From contig NZ_JAASQN010000001.1 of assembly GCF_011762125.1 (NCBI RefSeq), positions 434,001 through 498,000 on the forward strand: 64,000 nt of DNA, written 5' to 3'. Under the pieces are notes generated by a model that ran no database searches, was not told the DNA's origin, and saw only the letters and a list, made by a program, of their open reading frames with translations. The number at the start of each line of letters is the position of its first letter. Positions within the stretch are counted from its first letter, which is position 1. Below are positions 35,806-44,276 of the stretch, one piece after another. Source of the stretch: Sphingopyxis panaciterrae (GTDB lineage Bacteria > Pseudomonadota > Alphaproteobacteria > Sphingomonadales > Sphingomonadaceae). Position numbers and translations under genes: made by a program.

Positions 35806-36861
35806 TTAACCCCCCGCCACATCCGCTTCGCATAGCTCGCAGTTGATGACCTCGACCACCAGGTCGCCGTGCTGGAGGCTCTTCGCCTCGGCTTCCCAGA
35901 AGCCATGGGGTTTGCCGCCGCGATAGATGCGCAGGCCGCGGCCGCCGCTGGCGAGTTCGTCGAGGCTGTGCCCGACCTCTTCGCCGCTGACCGGGCGCTC
36001 GCGCAGCTGGACGCGGCCGCCGACGCCCGCCAGGTCGGCCATATAGTCGGCGACATGCGCGCCCTGCGCCGATCCGGCGAGCAGCAGGCCGGTGAAGCTG
36101 ACCGGGTTGATGACATTGTTCGCGCCCGCCTGGCGCGCGAGCAGTTCGTTATCCTGGGTGCGGATGACGACGCTGATCGGTACATTGGGTGCGAGGTGGC
36201 GGACGGTCAGCACCATCAGGATCGAGGTGTCGTCGCGCCCCGCCGAAACGAGCACCGATTGCGCGCGCGCGATATGGACGTCGATCAGCGTCTCGTCGCT
36301 CGACGCGTCGCCTTCCAGCACGTTGCAGCCCATCGCCTCGGCGGCGTTGATCCGCCCGCGATTGGTATCGATCACGACGATGCACGCCGGGTCGGTGCCG
36401 CGTGCGATCAGTTCGCGAACGGCTTCGGAGCCGCTGATGCCGAAGCCCAGCACGACGATATGGTTGGTGAGTTTTGCCTGGATGCGGGCCATACGCCATT
36501 TTTCCCATGTGCGCTTGATTGCGAATTGATAGGCGGTGCCGACGAAGATGAAGAGCACCGCGACGCGGATCGGCGTGACAATGACCGATTCGATCAGCCG
36601 CGAGCGGTCCGACACCGGCGCGATATCGCCGAAGCCGGTCGTGGTGACCGAGATCATCGTGAAATAGACAACGTCGAGGAAGCTGATCTGCCCGTCGTGG
36701 CTGTCGCGCAGGCCGGCGCGGTCGATCCAGTGGACGAGGACGACGAAAGCGATCAGCAGGAAAGCGATGCCCAGCCGCGTGACGACGTCGGCCCAGATCG
36801 GCCATTTGCTCATGCGGCGCAGCGGGTTGAACCGGTGCTCGAAGGACGTGCGGCGGGCCAT
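35806..36861 (-). CDS. Potassium channel with RCK/TrkA-N domain
   Basis: A 351-aa two-helix channel subunit: first helix (LGIAFLLIAFVVLVHWI), pore with filter TTTGFGD, second helix (VAVLFIFVGTAYQFA), then a cytosolic Rossmann domain (VVLGFGISGSEAVRELI, VVIDTN) and a TrkA-C-like end. It resembles Kch/MthK-type channels. Its start lies five bases after the stop of the NlpD-like gene, so it is last in a surE-nlpD-like-channel operon. Confidence 0.92.
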   Translation of the reverse strand: MARRTSFEHRFNPLRRMSKWPIWADVVTRLGIAFLLIAFVVLVHWIDRAGLRDSHDGQISFLDVVYFTMISVTTTGFGDIAPVSDRSRLIESVIVTPIRVAVLFIFVGTAYQFAIKRTWEKWRMARIQAKLTNHIVVLGFGISGSEAVRELIARGTDPACIVVIDTNRGRINAAEAMGCNVLEGDASSDETLIDVHIARAQSVLVSAGRDDTSILMVLTVRHLAPNVPISVVIRTQDNELLARQAGANNVINPVSFTGLLLAGSAQGAHVADYMADLAGVGGRVQLRERPVSGEEVGHSLDELASGGRGLRIYRGGKPHGFWEAEAKSLQHGDLVVEVINCELCEADVAGG

Positions 36862-36866
36862 CGCCC

Positions 36867-37940
36867 CTATCTTGGCGGCAATTGCTTCAGTGGGTCAACC
36901 GGAATGCGATTCTTGCGGAGCTGGAAATGGAGCTGCGGCGACTGGACCTGGCCGCTGGCGCCGGCGCGGCCGATGACGTCGCCCGCCTTGACCGCCTGGC
37001 CGCGTTGGACGTCGATCCGCCCGGCGTGGCCATAGGCGCTGACCCAGCCGCCGCCGTGATTGATCAGGATCAGCCCGCCATAGACGCCGATCTGGTCGCC
37101 GGCATAGGCGACGACGCCGGGCGCGGCGGCGTGGATCGGGGTGCCGGTCGCGGCGGCGATATTGATGCCGTCGTTGACCTTGCCCGGCGCGAGCGGGCCG
37201 AATTTGGCGATGATCTTGCCGGTGAGCGGCCACAGGAAGCGGCCGGAGAAGGCGGCCGGTTCGGCGATGGCGGTGATGACGGGTTTCGCCGGGGCGGCGC
37301 TGGCGGCGGCCGGACGCGCCGCGGCGGCGATCGCCGGCTGGCTGCCGGTCGCGATATCGTCGATGTCGAGCTTGAACGCGGCGGCGCGGGCGGCGACGTC
37401 GATTTCTTTCGGCGGCAATGCGCGGGCATGCGAGGGCAGGCGCAGGCGCTGGCCGATGCGCAGGATATAGGGTTCGGACAGCGCGTTGATCGTGATGACC
37501 TCGCCCCAGTCGACGCCATAGGCGGCCGCGATGCCGATCCCGGTCTCACCCGTCGCGACGCGATGATACAGGCCCGCAGGAACGCGCAGCTGCTGTCCCG
37601 GCAAGAGCGCGTAGGGCGGCGCAAGATCATTCTCCATCGCCAGCGCCTCGGAGCCGACGCCGGTCATCGCGCCGATCGCGCGCAGCGTGTCGCCGCGGCG
37701 GACCGTATAAAGACTCCCGCCGACCCATCGGGCGTTGGCGACGACCGGCTGCAGCGTCCAGGTCGGCCGGGCGTCGCCCCCCGTCACGTCCTGGCGGATG
37801 TCGCTTCCGGGTTCGCCAGCGGAAGCGTCGGTGGCGGGCGGCGCGGCCGGCCGCGCGGGTCCGGGCGCAGCCGGAATGCAGCCGGCGAGCGAAAGCACGC
37901 CCAGCGGCAACAGCCACAGCCTGTAATATATTCCCCCCAT
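36867..37940 (-). CDS. NlpD-like LysM/M23 protein with degenerate catalytic site
   Basis: A 357-aa lipoprotein (LSLAGC lipobox) with two LysM repeats (LYTVRRGDTLRAIGAM; LYHRVATGETGIGIAAAYG) and a C-terminal LytM domain. The first metal ligands are changed (VNDGINIAAATG instead of HxGxDI), while YGH and LHFQLR remain. E. coli NlpD is also degenerate there and activates amidases instead of cutting murein. ATG 37940 is chosen to start near the signal peptide. surE lies 79 bases upstream, as in the classical surE-nlpD order. Confidence 0.9.
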   Translation of the reverse strand: MGGIYYRLWLLPLGVLSLAGCIPAAPGPARPAAPPATDASAGEPGSDIRQDVTGGDARPTWTLQPVVANARWVGGSLYTVRRGDTLRAIGAMTGVGSEALAMENDLAPPYALLPGQQLRVPAGLYHRVATGETGIGIAAAYGVDWGEVITINALSEPYILRIGQRLRLPSHARALPPKEIDVAARAAAFKLDIDDIATGSQPAIAAAARPAAASAAPAKPVITAIAEPAAFSGRFLWPLTGKIIAKFGPLAPGKVNDGINIAAATGTPIHAAAPGVVAYAGDQIGVYGGLILINHGGGWVSAYGHAGRIDVQRGQAVKAGDVIGRAGASGQVQSPQLHFQLRKNRIPVDPLKQLPPR

Positions 37941-38019
37941 GCACCCTCTTTGCCAAATGTGGCGGGCCATGGCTAGGCTTGTGTGCCGCGCTGGGACAGA
38001 TTTTGACGATGAAGGGAAA

Positions 38020-38784
38020 TCAGGCGGTGTAGGCGCTCCGCAGCCCGGCCAGCGAGGCGTCGTGGGTCAGGTCGAGCTGGAGCGGGGTGACCGAGATATA
38101 GCCGTCGTCGATCGCCTCGAGATCGCTGTCGTGGCCGAGGCTATGTTCGATGCCGTGCAGGCCGAACCAATAATAGCGATAGCCGCGCGGGTCGGTGCCC
38201 TCGACGATCGAGCTGCGGCCATAGTCGTGGAAACCCTGACGGGTCACGCGGATGCCGCGGACATCGGCGGCGGGAATCGCGGGGAAGTTGACGTTGATCA
38301 GCGTGCGCGGCGGCATGTCCATGTCGATGAGCGGCCGCAACACTTTCGCGCCCCAGGCTTCGGCGGCTGCGAAGGGGACGCTGTCGCCCATGCCTTCCTT
38401 CGCATAAACCTGGCTGAGCGCGATCGAGCGGATGCCGGCCAGCGCACCTTCGATCGCGGCCGAGACGGTGCCCGAGTATGTGACGTCGTCGCCCAGATTG
38501 GCGCCGCGATTGACCCCCGACAGGATCAGGTCGGGCTTTTCGAGCATCAGCTTGCCGATCGCCATCATCACCGAATCGGTCGGCGTACCGCTGCACGACC
38601 AGCGGCGGTCGCCGTGCTGGCGGATGCGCACCGGGCGCGACAGGGTGAGCGAGTGGCCGGCGCCCGACTGTTCCTCGGCAGGGGCACAGACCCAGATGTC
38701 GTCGCTGAGCTGGCGGGCGATCGCTTCGAGCACCGCCATGCCGGGAGCGTGATAGCCGTCGTCGTTGGTGAGGAGGATGCGCAC
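38020..38784 (-). CDS. surE: 5'/3'-nucleotidase SurE
   Basis: A 254-aa survival protein, a metal-dependent nucleotidase. Landmarks: ILLTNDDGYHAPG, the loop APAEEQSGAGHSLT, SGTPTDSV, LSGVNRGANLGDDV, YSGTVSAA. The start is GTG (38784) with AAGGA seven bases upstream; an ATG at 38826 adds a lysine-rich leader unlike the family. First gene of the surE/NlpD-like/channel group. Confidence 0.95.
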   Translation of the reverse strand: MRILLTNDDGYHAPGMAVLEAIARQLSDDIWVCAPAEEQSGAGHSLTLSRPVRIRQHGDRRWSCSGTPTDSVMMAIGKLMLEKPDLILSGVNRGANLGDDVTYSGTVSAAIEGALAGIRSIALSQVYAKEGMGDSVPFAAAEAWGAKVLRPLIDMDMPPRTLINVNFPAIPAADVRGIRVTRQGFHDYGRSSIVEGTDPRGYRYYWFGLHGIEHSLGHDSDLEAIDDGYISVTPLQLDLTHDASLAGLRSAYTA

Positions 38785-38822
38785 TTTCAAATCCTTCTTA
38801 CATTTCCGTTTTTCCTGAGGAG

Positions 38823-38902
38823 CCATTGAGCTTGTCGAAATGGCATCTCGAAGGACCGATGCTTCGAGACGGGTCTTCGCCGGGCTCAGCCCCTCCTCAG
38901 CA
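38823..38902. repeat. Dispersed repeat family D, copy 2 (inverted)
   Basis: Reads CATTGAGCTTGTCGAAATGG, CATCTCGAAGGA, CTTCGAGACGGGTCTTCGCC, GGGCTCAGCCCCTCCTCAG, the reverse complement pattern of copy 1 at 35.64 kb. It lies between serS and surE. Confidence 0.7.
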
Positions 38903-38913
38903 CAAGCGGCTCT

Positions 38914-40197
38914 CTAATTCTTCGTCGGTTCCAGCTTCGTGATCCCGCCCATATAGGGCAGCAGCACCGTCGGAATATCGACGCTGCCGTCGGCCTGCTG
39001 GTAATTTTCGAGGATCGCGACCAGCGTCCGCCCGACCGCGAGGCCCGAGCCATTGAGCGTATGGACGAACTCGTTGCCCTTGACGCCGTCGCGGCGGAAG
39101 CGCGTGTTCATGCGCCGCGCCTGGAAATCGCCGCAGTTCGAACAGCTCGAAATCTCGCGGTACGCATTCTGGCCGGGCAGCCAGACTTCGAGGTCGAAGG
39201 TCTTGCGCGCGGCGAAACCCATGTCGCCGGCGCAGAGCAGCATGCGGCGATACGGCAGTTCGAGCGCTTCGAGGATCGCTTCGGCGGCGCGCGTCTTGCG
39301 TTCGAGCTCGGCGTCCGAATCCTCGGGACGGGTGATCGAGACCAGCTCGACCTTCCAGAACTGGTGCTGGCGGATATAGCCGCGCGTGTCGCGCCCCGCC
39401 GACCCCGCTTCGGAGCGGAAGCAGGGGGTGAGCGCGGTCATGCGGACCGGCAGGTCGGCTTCGGGCAATATCTCCTCGCGCACCGCGTTGGTCAGGCTCA
39501 TTTCCGAGGTCGAGATCAGCCAGCGGCCGTCGGTGGTCTGGAACAGATCCTCGCGGAACTTGGGAAGCTGCGTCGTGCCGAACGCCGCCTCGTCGCGCAC
39601 CATCAGCGGTGTCGCGCATTCGGTGTAACCCCCCTCGATCGTCTGGCGGTCGATCATATATTGGCCGAGCCCGCGCTCGAGTCGCGCCATCTGCCCTCTC
39701 AGGAAGGCGAAGCGCGCACCCGACATCTTCGCCGCGGTTTCGAAATCGAGCCCGAGCGCGGGAGCGAAATCGGCATGTTCCTGCGGCGCGAAGTCGAACG
39801 TCCGTGGCGTACCCCAGCGCGACATCTCGACATTGTCCTCCTCGTCGGCGCCCTCGGGCACGTCGGCGGCGGGCAGGTTGGGAAGCGCGGCGAGGATGTC
39901 CTGAAGCGCGGCAAGCTGCGCGCGCTCGGCGTCTTCCTTGGCGGGAAGCGAGGTCTTGAGGTCGGCGACCTCGGCCTTCAGCGCCTCGGCACCGTCCTTG
40001 TCGCCCTTTGCCATCGCCTGGCCGATCAGCTTCGACGCTTCGTTGCGGCGTGCGAGCGCCGACTGGATATCGGTCTGCAAGGCGCGCAGCGAGGCGTCGG
40101 CGGCGAGGATTTGCGCGGACAAAGGTTCGAGACCGCGGCGGGCGAGGCCGGCGTCGAAGGCTTGCGGGTCGTCCCGGATCAGGCGGATATCGTGCAT
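38914..40197 (-). CDS. serS: Serine--tRNA ligase
   Basis: A 427-aa class II synthetase. The N-terminal coiled-coil arm that holds tRNA-Ser spans about 30-100, followed by motif 1 region ([11 protein letters not shown]), motif 2 ([26 protein letters not shown], here noted in parts), and motif 3 ([21 protein letters not shown]). The enzyme also charges selenocysteine tRNA where present. No Shine-Dalgarno sequence lies before the ATG. Confidence 0.97.
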   Translation of the reverse strand: MHDIRLIRDDPQAFDAGLARRGLEPLSAQILAADASLRALQTDIQSALARRNEASKLIGQAMAKGDKDGAEALKAEVADLKTSLPAKEDAERAQLAALQDILAALPNLPAADVPEGADEEDNVEMSRWGTPRTFDFAPQEHADFAPALGLDFETAAKMSGARFAFLRGQMARLERGLGQYMIDRQTIEGGYTECATPLMVRDEAAFGTTQLPKFREDLFQTTDGRWLISTSEMSLTNAVREEILPEADLPVRMTALTPCFRSEAGSAGRDTRGYIRQHQFWKVELVSITRPEDSDAELERKTRAAEAILEALELPYRRMLLCAGDMGFAARKTFDLEVWLPGQNAYREISSCSNCGDFQARRMNTRFRRDGVKGNEFVHTLNGSGLAVGRTLVAILENYQQADGSVDIPTVLLPYMGGITKLEPTKN

Positions 40198-40203
40198 GGC
40201 CGC

Positions 40204-40232
40204 GCTATGGCGTTGGCGCGCGGGCGGTGCAA
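40204..40232 (-). promoter_or_regulatory. Candidate serS promoter abutting the start codon
   Basis: On the minus strand TTGCAC and CATAGC are 17 bases apart and the latter ends six bases before ATG, so transcription would begin at about the start codon. Confidence 0.4.
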
Positions 40233-40239
40233 GCCTGTC

Positions 40240-40704
40240 TTACCGTTCCAGCAGTGCCGCCAATTGTCCGAGTGCGGCGCCCCAGCCTTCGTAAAAGCCC
40301 ATTTCATCATGCTTGCGGCTGTCCTCGGCGGTCTTGTGCAGCACGCGCGATGTATAGAGGGTGCCGCCGTTCTTTGCCTCGAAGGTCAGGATCGCGGTAA
40401 TCGCGAGCCAGGGTTCGATCGGCTGCCAGCCTTCCTTGAGTACGGTGGTGAAAACCAGGCGTTGTTCGGGGATCGCTTCGAGGAAACAGCCTTCGACATG
40501 CGGCTGGAAATCGGCGGCGCCTTCCTCGCGCATCTGCGTCTCGAAACTGCCGCCGGGGCGAAGGTCGAGCGTGACGACGCGGCAGGAAATCGGCGCCGGG
40601 ATCCACCATTTTTCGAGATTGGCGGGGATGCTCCACGCATTCCACACCGCAGCGGGCGGCGCGGCGATCTGGCGCGCGATGGTGAGGGTGGTCTTGTCGT
40701 TCAT
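40240..40704 (-). CDS. SRPBCC/AHSA1-type protein
   Basis: A 154-aa START-like hydrophobic-pocket protein (TLTIARQIAAPPAAVWNAWS, LEKWWIPAP, RPGGSFETQM, FYEGWGAALGQLAALLE). In bacteria such proteins are often paired with an ArsR regulator, as here; their ligand is unknown. The gene starts 16 bases after the arsR-like stop and is probably co-transcribed. Confidence 0.9.
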   Translation of the reverse strand: MNDKTTLTIARQIAAPPAAVWNAWSIPANLEKWWIPAPISCRVVTLDLRPGGSFETQMREEGAADFQPHVEGCFLEAIPEQRLVFTTVLKEGWQPIEPWLAITAILTFEAKNGGTLYTSRVLHKTAEDSRKHDEMGFYEGWGAALGQLAALLER

Positions 40705-40720
40705 GCCGATGGCTCCTGCA

Positions 40721-41059
40721 TCATGTCGTGGGGGGATTATGCGCTTCGACGAAGGCGGCGAGGCGGTCGGCGCGGCCCTGCCAGACCGCGCGCTGTTCGG
40801 CGAGCCAGTGCTCGGCCGCCGTCAATCGGTCGGCGTTGATATAGCAGGTGCGGACGCGACCCGCCTTTTCGGACCGGATGAGCCCCGAGGTTTCGAGCAC
40901 CGACAGATGCTTCAGGAAGGCGGGAAGGCCCATCGCGAAGGGCTCGGCCAGCCGTTTGACCGGTGCCGCGCCGTCCAGCAGGCGGCCGATCACCGCGCGC
41001 CGGGTCGGATCGGCAAGGGCGTGGAATAATGTGTCGAGCGCGGCTTGTTGGTTTGCCAT
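40721..41059 (-). CDS. ArsR family transcriptional regulator
   Basis: A 112-aa winged-helix repressor (LFHALADPTRRAVIGRLLDG, FLKHLSVLETSGLI, GRVRTCYIN). No metal-binding ELCVCDL-type motif; it belongs to the SRPBCC-linked group. No Shine-Dalgarno sequence precedes the ATG; the best promoter ends seven bases before it, so the mRNA is probably leaderless. A 10-base inverted repeat spans promoter and start codon. Confidence 0.92.
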   Translation of the reverse strand: MANQQAALDTLFHALADPTRRAVIGRLLDGAAPVKRLAEPFAMGLPAFLKHLSVLETSGLIRSEKAGRVRTCYINADRLTAAEHWLAEQRAVWQGRADRLAAFVEAHNPPTT

Positions 41060-41097
41060 ATGGTAAAGTATAGCGATAGTTTACTCAATGGCAAACC
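41050..41097 (-). promoter_or_regulatory. arsR promoter/operator with palindrome over the start codon
   Basis: GGTTTGCCAT (41050-41059) and ATGGCAAACC (41088-41097) are exact inverted repeats. Between them on the minus strand lies TATACT, 17 bases after TTTGCC, with the first A of ATG falling at the expected transcription start. An inner GTAAA/TTTAC pair may be a second binding half-site. Typical of an autoregulated leaderless repressor. Confidence 0.55.
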
Positions 41098-41146
41098 ATT
41101 TTGTCGAGGGGAGTTGTCTGCTTTGGGGTGGGGAGCGGACATATAG

Positions 41147-41271
41147 CCCTCTCCCCTTCAGGGGAGAGGGTTGGGAGAGGGGGACGTGGCCAAACCCCTC
41201 TCAACTCCGGCTAGCCAGCAAGCTGGCAAGCCTGCGTATCTCTCCCCTAAAGGGGAGAGAGTAATCCGTGG
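41147..41271. repeat. Dispersed repeat family B, copy 1
   Basis: CCCTCTCCCCTTCAGGGGAG begins and CTCTCCCCTAAAGGGGAGAG ends this element, with CTAGCCAGCAAGCTGGCAAG in the middle. Similar elements lie at 60.3-60.5 and 63.76-63.83 kb. It sits upstream of the ArsR gene and after the PEP-CTERM gene terminator. Confidence 0.7.
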
Positions 41272-41314
41272 AACGGCAGCTACCGGCCGAAACCTGCCAG
41301 CCCCTCGCCGCGCA

Positions 41315-41343
41315 TAAAAAAGGGCCGCCCCGAAGGGCGGCCC
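41315..41343 (-). terminator. Rho-independent terminator of the PEP-CTERM gene
   Basis: GGGCCGCCC (41322-41330) pairs exactly with GGGCGGCCC (41335-41343) over a CGAA loop. On the minus strand the hairpin is followed by seven bases of T-rich sequence (TTTTTTA). Confidence 0.85.
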
Positions 41344-41382
41344 CGAATTGGTGGCCGATGATCCGGCCGCCAGTGGATGGCG

Positions 41383-42555
41383 TTATGCCGCGTCCTGGTC
41401 GCTGCCGCTCTGGTTGGCGGCGCGGCGGCGCGCGACGAGCGCGGCGGCGGCGGCACCGAACAGCAGCATCATCGGCGGCGCCGGCACGGGAGTCGGATCG
41501 CCCGACGATCCGCCATGGCTGCTGCTGCCGTTCGAGCTGGACGAAGAGGAAGATGACGACGAGCTGCTCGACGAGGAAGATGACGAGCTGCTGGTCGTCC
41601 CGAAGCTGCTGCTGCCGCCGGTCGCGCCCGAAGAGGTCGCGCCGCTCGACGAACTGCTGCTCGACGACGAGGATGACGAGGAGCTGGACGAGCTGCTGCT
41701 CGAGCTGCCGCCCTTCGACGAGCCGCCCCAGCCCGAGCTGCCATGCGAGCTGCCGCCCTTCGATGAGTTGCCATGCGACGAACCACCGTGCGAACTGCCG
41801 CCATGCGAGCTGCCGCCCTTCGACGAGTTGCCGCCGCCCGACGAGGACGAGCTCGACGAGGAGGACGATGAAGACGAAGAGCTCGACGACGAACTGCTGC
41901 TCGACGAAGTGGAGACGTTGCCCGACGAGGTCGACACATTGCCCGACGAGGTGCTGACGTTACCCGACGAGGTCGAGACGCCGCCGGTCGAAGTGCTGAC
42001 GCCGCCGGTCGAGGTCGAAACACCGCCGGTCGAGGTGCTGACACCGCCGGTCGAGGTCGAAACGCCCGACGAGGTGCTGCTCGTCGTGCTGAGGCCGCCG
42101 GTGGTCGTCGAGGTGACCACGACGCTGCCGCCGCCACCGCCGCTGCTCGATCCGCCGAAGAAGCCGCCGAAGAAACCGCCGCCGAAACCGCCGCCAAAGC
42201 CGCCGCCGACAACCGTGACGCCGCCGCCACCGCCGCCGCCTTCAAAGCCGCCGCGCTGCGGGAAGGGTGCATAAGGGATCGGGGGCAGGGGAATCGTCTG
42301 CGTCACGACCTGCGTCTGCGGGGTCGCGGTGCGGATGACGCGCTTCGTCGTCACGACGCGGCGAACGCGCTTGACCGGCTTGCGCGCGGCATGGCGTTTG
42401 CGCACGACCTTCTTGGGGCTGCACGGCGTGCAGGATTGCGCCTTGCGCACCTGTGCGGCCGCGGGGACGTCGGCGATCTGCATCGCGCCGCTCCCGATGA
42501 TCGCGCCTCCGCAAGTGCAGGCGCAGAGCTTGGCGAGGGCCATTCGGACAGACAT
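41383..42555 (-). CDS. Serine-rich low-complexity protein with PEP-CTERM-type tail
   Basis: A 390-aa secreted protein: N-terminal signal-like region, a Lys/Arg/Cys part (SCTPCSPKK), a Gly-rich part, seven-residue tandem repeats (VSTSTGG, VSTSSGN), and long poly-Ser with HGG/KGG units. It ends with a sorting tail: DPTPVPAPPMM, a hydrophobic helix (LLFGAAAAALVA) and RRR, the sphingomonad form of PEP-CTERM. An exosortase (not in this window) should process it. Likely an extracellular or surface polymer-associated protein. ATG 42555 is chosen over 42606. Confidence 0.8.
   Translation of the reverse strand: MSVRMALAKLCACTCGGAIIGSGAMQIADVPAAAQVRKAQSCTPCSPKKVVRKRHAARKPVKRVRRVVTTKRVIRTATPQTQVVTQTIPLPPIPYAPFPQRGGFEGGGGGGGVTVVGGGFGGGFGGGFFGGFFGGSSSGGGGGSVVVTSTTTGGLSTTSSTSSGVSTSTGGVSTSTGGVSTSTGGVSTSTGGVSTSSGNVSTSSGNVSTSSGNVSTSSSSSSSSSSSSSSSSSSSSSSSGGGNSSKGGSSHGGSSHGGSSHGNSSKGGSSHGSSGWGGSSKGGSSSSSSSSSSSSSSSSSSSSSGATSSGATGGSSSFGTTSSSSSSSSSSSSSSSSSSSSNGSSSHGGSSGDPTPVPAPPMMLLFGAAAAALVARRRAANQSGSDQDAA
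41909..42076 (-). repeat. 21-bp tandem repeats in the PEP-CTERM gene
   Basis: About eight in-frame 21-base units encode VSTSTGG or VSTSSGN. Neighbouring units alternate GAGGTCGAAACACCGCCGG and GAGGTGCTGACGCCGCCGG forms, a sign of duplication by slippage. Copy number is likely to vary between strains. Confidence 0.8.
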
Positions 42556-42985
42556 AGGTTTCTCTCTCTTTTCCCGTTGCAGGTGCCCCAGCGCCACCGC
42601 CGACACCCCGATACACCGTTGAATGCAGCCAAAAGGCCAAAGCTTTATGAACGCGGCAATTGCGTTAACCCCGTTTGACTGTCCGGCTTCGGGAATTAGG
42701 CCGCAGAATCAACAGAAATGACGCATTCTGTACCAAAACAGCACAAAAGAGATTGAATTTCCATATGGATAGTTAATTTCCGGCCCTATTCGGGTCGAAT
42801 ATCCGATCGATCGCACTTCGGCAGAATCACCAAAGGCTGCCCGGTTCAGCCCCGCTTCAGCGGCCGGACCGCATGCCGCTGCTTCGGCGCTTGTGTCGCA
42901 ACCGGTGGCTGGTTATAGGCGCGGCGCACTCCCTGGATCGTCATCCTCGGCGATCAGGCGACAGGAAAGGACGCGGAAGGCCCCT
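42556..42985. other. Gene-free region between PEP-CTERM gene and dksA
   Basis: No gene is seen on either strand. The stretch 42690-42790 is notably AT-richer than the rest. It must hold the divergent promoters of the two flanking genes. Confidence 0.6.
42891..42919 (+). promoter_or_regulatory. Candidate promoter of the dksA gene
   Basis: TTGTGT and TATAGG are 17 bases apart, 66 bases upstream of the ATG. Confidence 0.45.
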
Positions 42986-43447
42986 ATGCCAACCCAGATA
43001 GCCGATGTTGGTGCCGACGCGCTCCGCGAAGCCAAATCGAACCTCGATTCGGATTATATTCCCCGCGACGACGAAGAGTTTATGAACGAGCGGCAGCAGG
43101 AATATTTCCGCGGCCTGCTGCTCGCCTGGAAAAAATCGATCCTGTCCGAATCCGAATCGACGCTGGCGCATCTGCAGGACGGGCCGCTACGCGAACCCGA
43201 TCTGGCCGATCGCGCGTCGAGCGAGACCGATTGGGCGATCGAACTTCGAACCCGCGACCGCCAGCGCAAGCTGATCGCCAAGATCGATTCGGCGATCCGC
43301 CGCATCGACGAGGGCGAATATGGCTATTGCGCGGTGACGGGCGAGCCGATCTCGCTCGCGCGGCTGCAGGCGCGGCCGATCGCGACGATGACGCTCGAGG
43401 CGCAGGAGCGCCACGAACGCAACGAGCGTATCTCGCGCGAGGATTGA
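42986..43447 (+). CDS. dksA: RNA polymerase-binding protein DksA, single-cysteine type
   Basis: A 153-aa protein that enters the RNA polymerase secondary channel and works with ppGpp. The coiled-coil tip motif DxxDxA is present (PDLADRAS). The globular end (EGEYGYCAVTGEPISLARLQARPIATMTLEAQ) keeps only one of the four zinc cysteines, so the four positions read Cys-Thr-Thr-Ala. Alphaproteobacterial DksA with a single cysteine is known to work without zinc. GGAAGG lies before ATG 42986. Confidence 0.92.
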   Translation: MPTQIADVGADALREAKSNLDSDYIPRDDEEFMNERQQEYFRGLLLAWKKSILSESESTLAHLQDGPLREPDLADRASSETDWAIELRTRDRQRKLIAKIDSAIRRIDEGEYGYCAVTGEPISLARLQARPIATMTLEAQERHERNERISRED

Positions 43448-43558
43448 TACGCCGGCCGCGCTGATCGCGCGGTGTTCATTTACGTTTCGGCCATTTACAT
43501 TTCGGCAAGAGCTCCATTCTAGATTCGCCGCCTCACGCAAGCGAGGAACGGGTTGCAG

Positions 43559-43957
43559 ATGGATTCGCGCGGACCAGCATCTTTGGACGAGGAAGTGTCG
43601 GCGCTGTCACGCGGTGCCGACCGCGACAGCCTGTTCATGCAGGCCGGTCTGACGATTCCGGGGCATGCCGCGCCGGTCGTCGTGCGCGTGCGCAACCTTT
43701 CGTCGGGCGGCATGCTGGCCGAAAGCGCGGCGCGGGTGACCGCGGGTGCGGTGGTCGAAGTCGATCTGCGCAACGTCGGGCCGGTTCCCGGGCGGATCGT
43801 CTGGGTCGGTGAGGGCAAGTTCGGGGTCGCGTTCGACCGGCCGGTCAATCCGCAGGCGGTGCGTCGCCAGGTGGTCCAGAAACAGGATTTGCCGCCGCAT
43901 CTCTCGCGGCTCGGCCAAGCCGGCCAAGCCGGCAAGGCCATCTACCGCCGGCGCTGA
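43559..43957 (+). CDS. PilZ domain protein
   Basis: A 132-aa protein mostly formed by a PilZ beta-barrel (VVVRVRNLSSGGMLAES, VEVDLRNVGPVPGRIVWV, FGVAFDRPV). The second c-di-GMP motif (D/N-x-S-x-x-G) is present as NLSSGG, while the first RxxxR is not clear; QAVRRQ near the C-terminus might serve. ATG 43559 is chosen over TTG 43553 from the GAGGAA spacing. Confidence 0.85.
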   Translation: MDSRGPASLDEEVSALSRGADRDSLFMQAGLTIPGHAAPVVVRVRNLSSGGMLAESAARVTAGAVVEVDLRNVGPVPGRIVWVGEGKFGVAFDRPVNPQAVRRQVVQKQDLPPHLSRLGQAGQAGKAIYRRR

Positions 43958-43992
43958 AACAGATCAGCCGGCGGTAGCGACCGGATGGCCGA

Positions 43993-44151
43993 TCAGGCGA
44001 TCGTGACCATCTCTTCCTTGATTTTCAGCTTTTGCTTTTTCATCTGCGCCAGCACGCCCATGTCGGGGGCGGGTCGGCGCTCTTCATTCGCAATTTTCTC
44101 GTCGAGGTCCGCGTGGCGGGACTTCAGGGCGGAAAGGTGCGAGGTGCTCAT
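43993..44151 (-). CDS. YdcH-like (DUF465) small protein
   Basis: A 52-aa helical protein read as MSTSHLSALKSRHADLDEKI, then ANEERRPAPDMGVLAQMKKQ and KLKIKEEMVTIA. The pattern (LKxRHxxLDxxI ... LKxxKLxxKEE) is DUF465/YdcH. It is convergent with the PilZ gene and divergent from a second YdcH-like gene. Function unknown. Confidence 0.82.
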   Translation of the reverse strand: MSTSHLSALKSRHADLDEKIANEERRPAPDMGVLAQMKKQKLKIKEEMVTIA

Positions 44152-44276
44152 TGGCCGTTCTCCTTTTCGACTCGATCGGGATGGCGGAGTAAATCACGAA
44201 TCACGCCGATTGTCGTGACGATTCGTCCGGCCGGTCCCCGTTGCGGACGGGCCGTGATCATGGCAGGAGGGCGCGC

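Noticed and set aside
41909..42076. Regular repeats resembling a CRISPR array
   Set aside because: The 21-base units are in frame, have no spacers and encode VSTSTGG; no cas gene is near.
41348..42274. Acidic Glu/Leu/Pro repeat frame on the plus strand
   Set aside because: It is the antisense reading of the serine-rich PEP-CTERM gene; the latter has a signal region, sorting tail and terminator.
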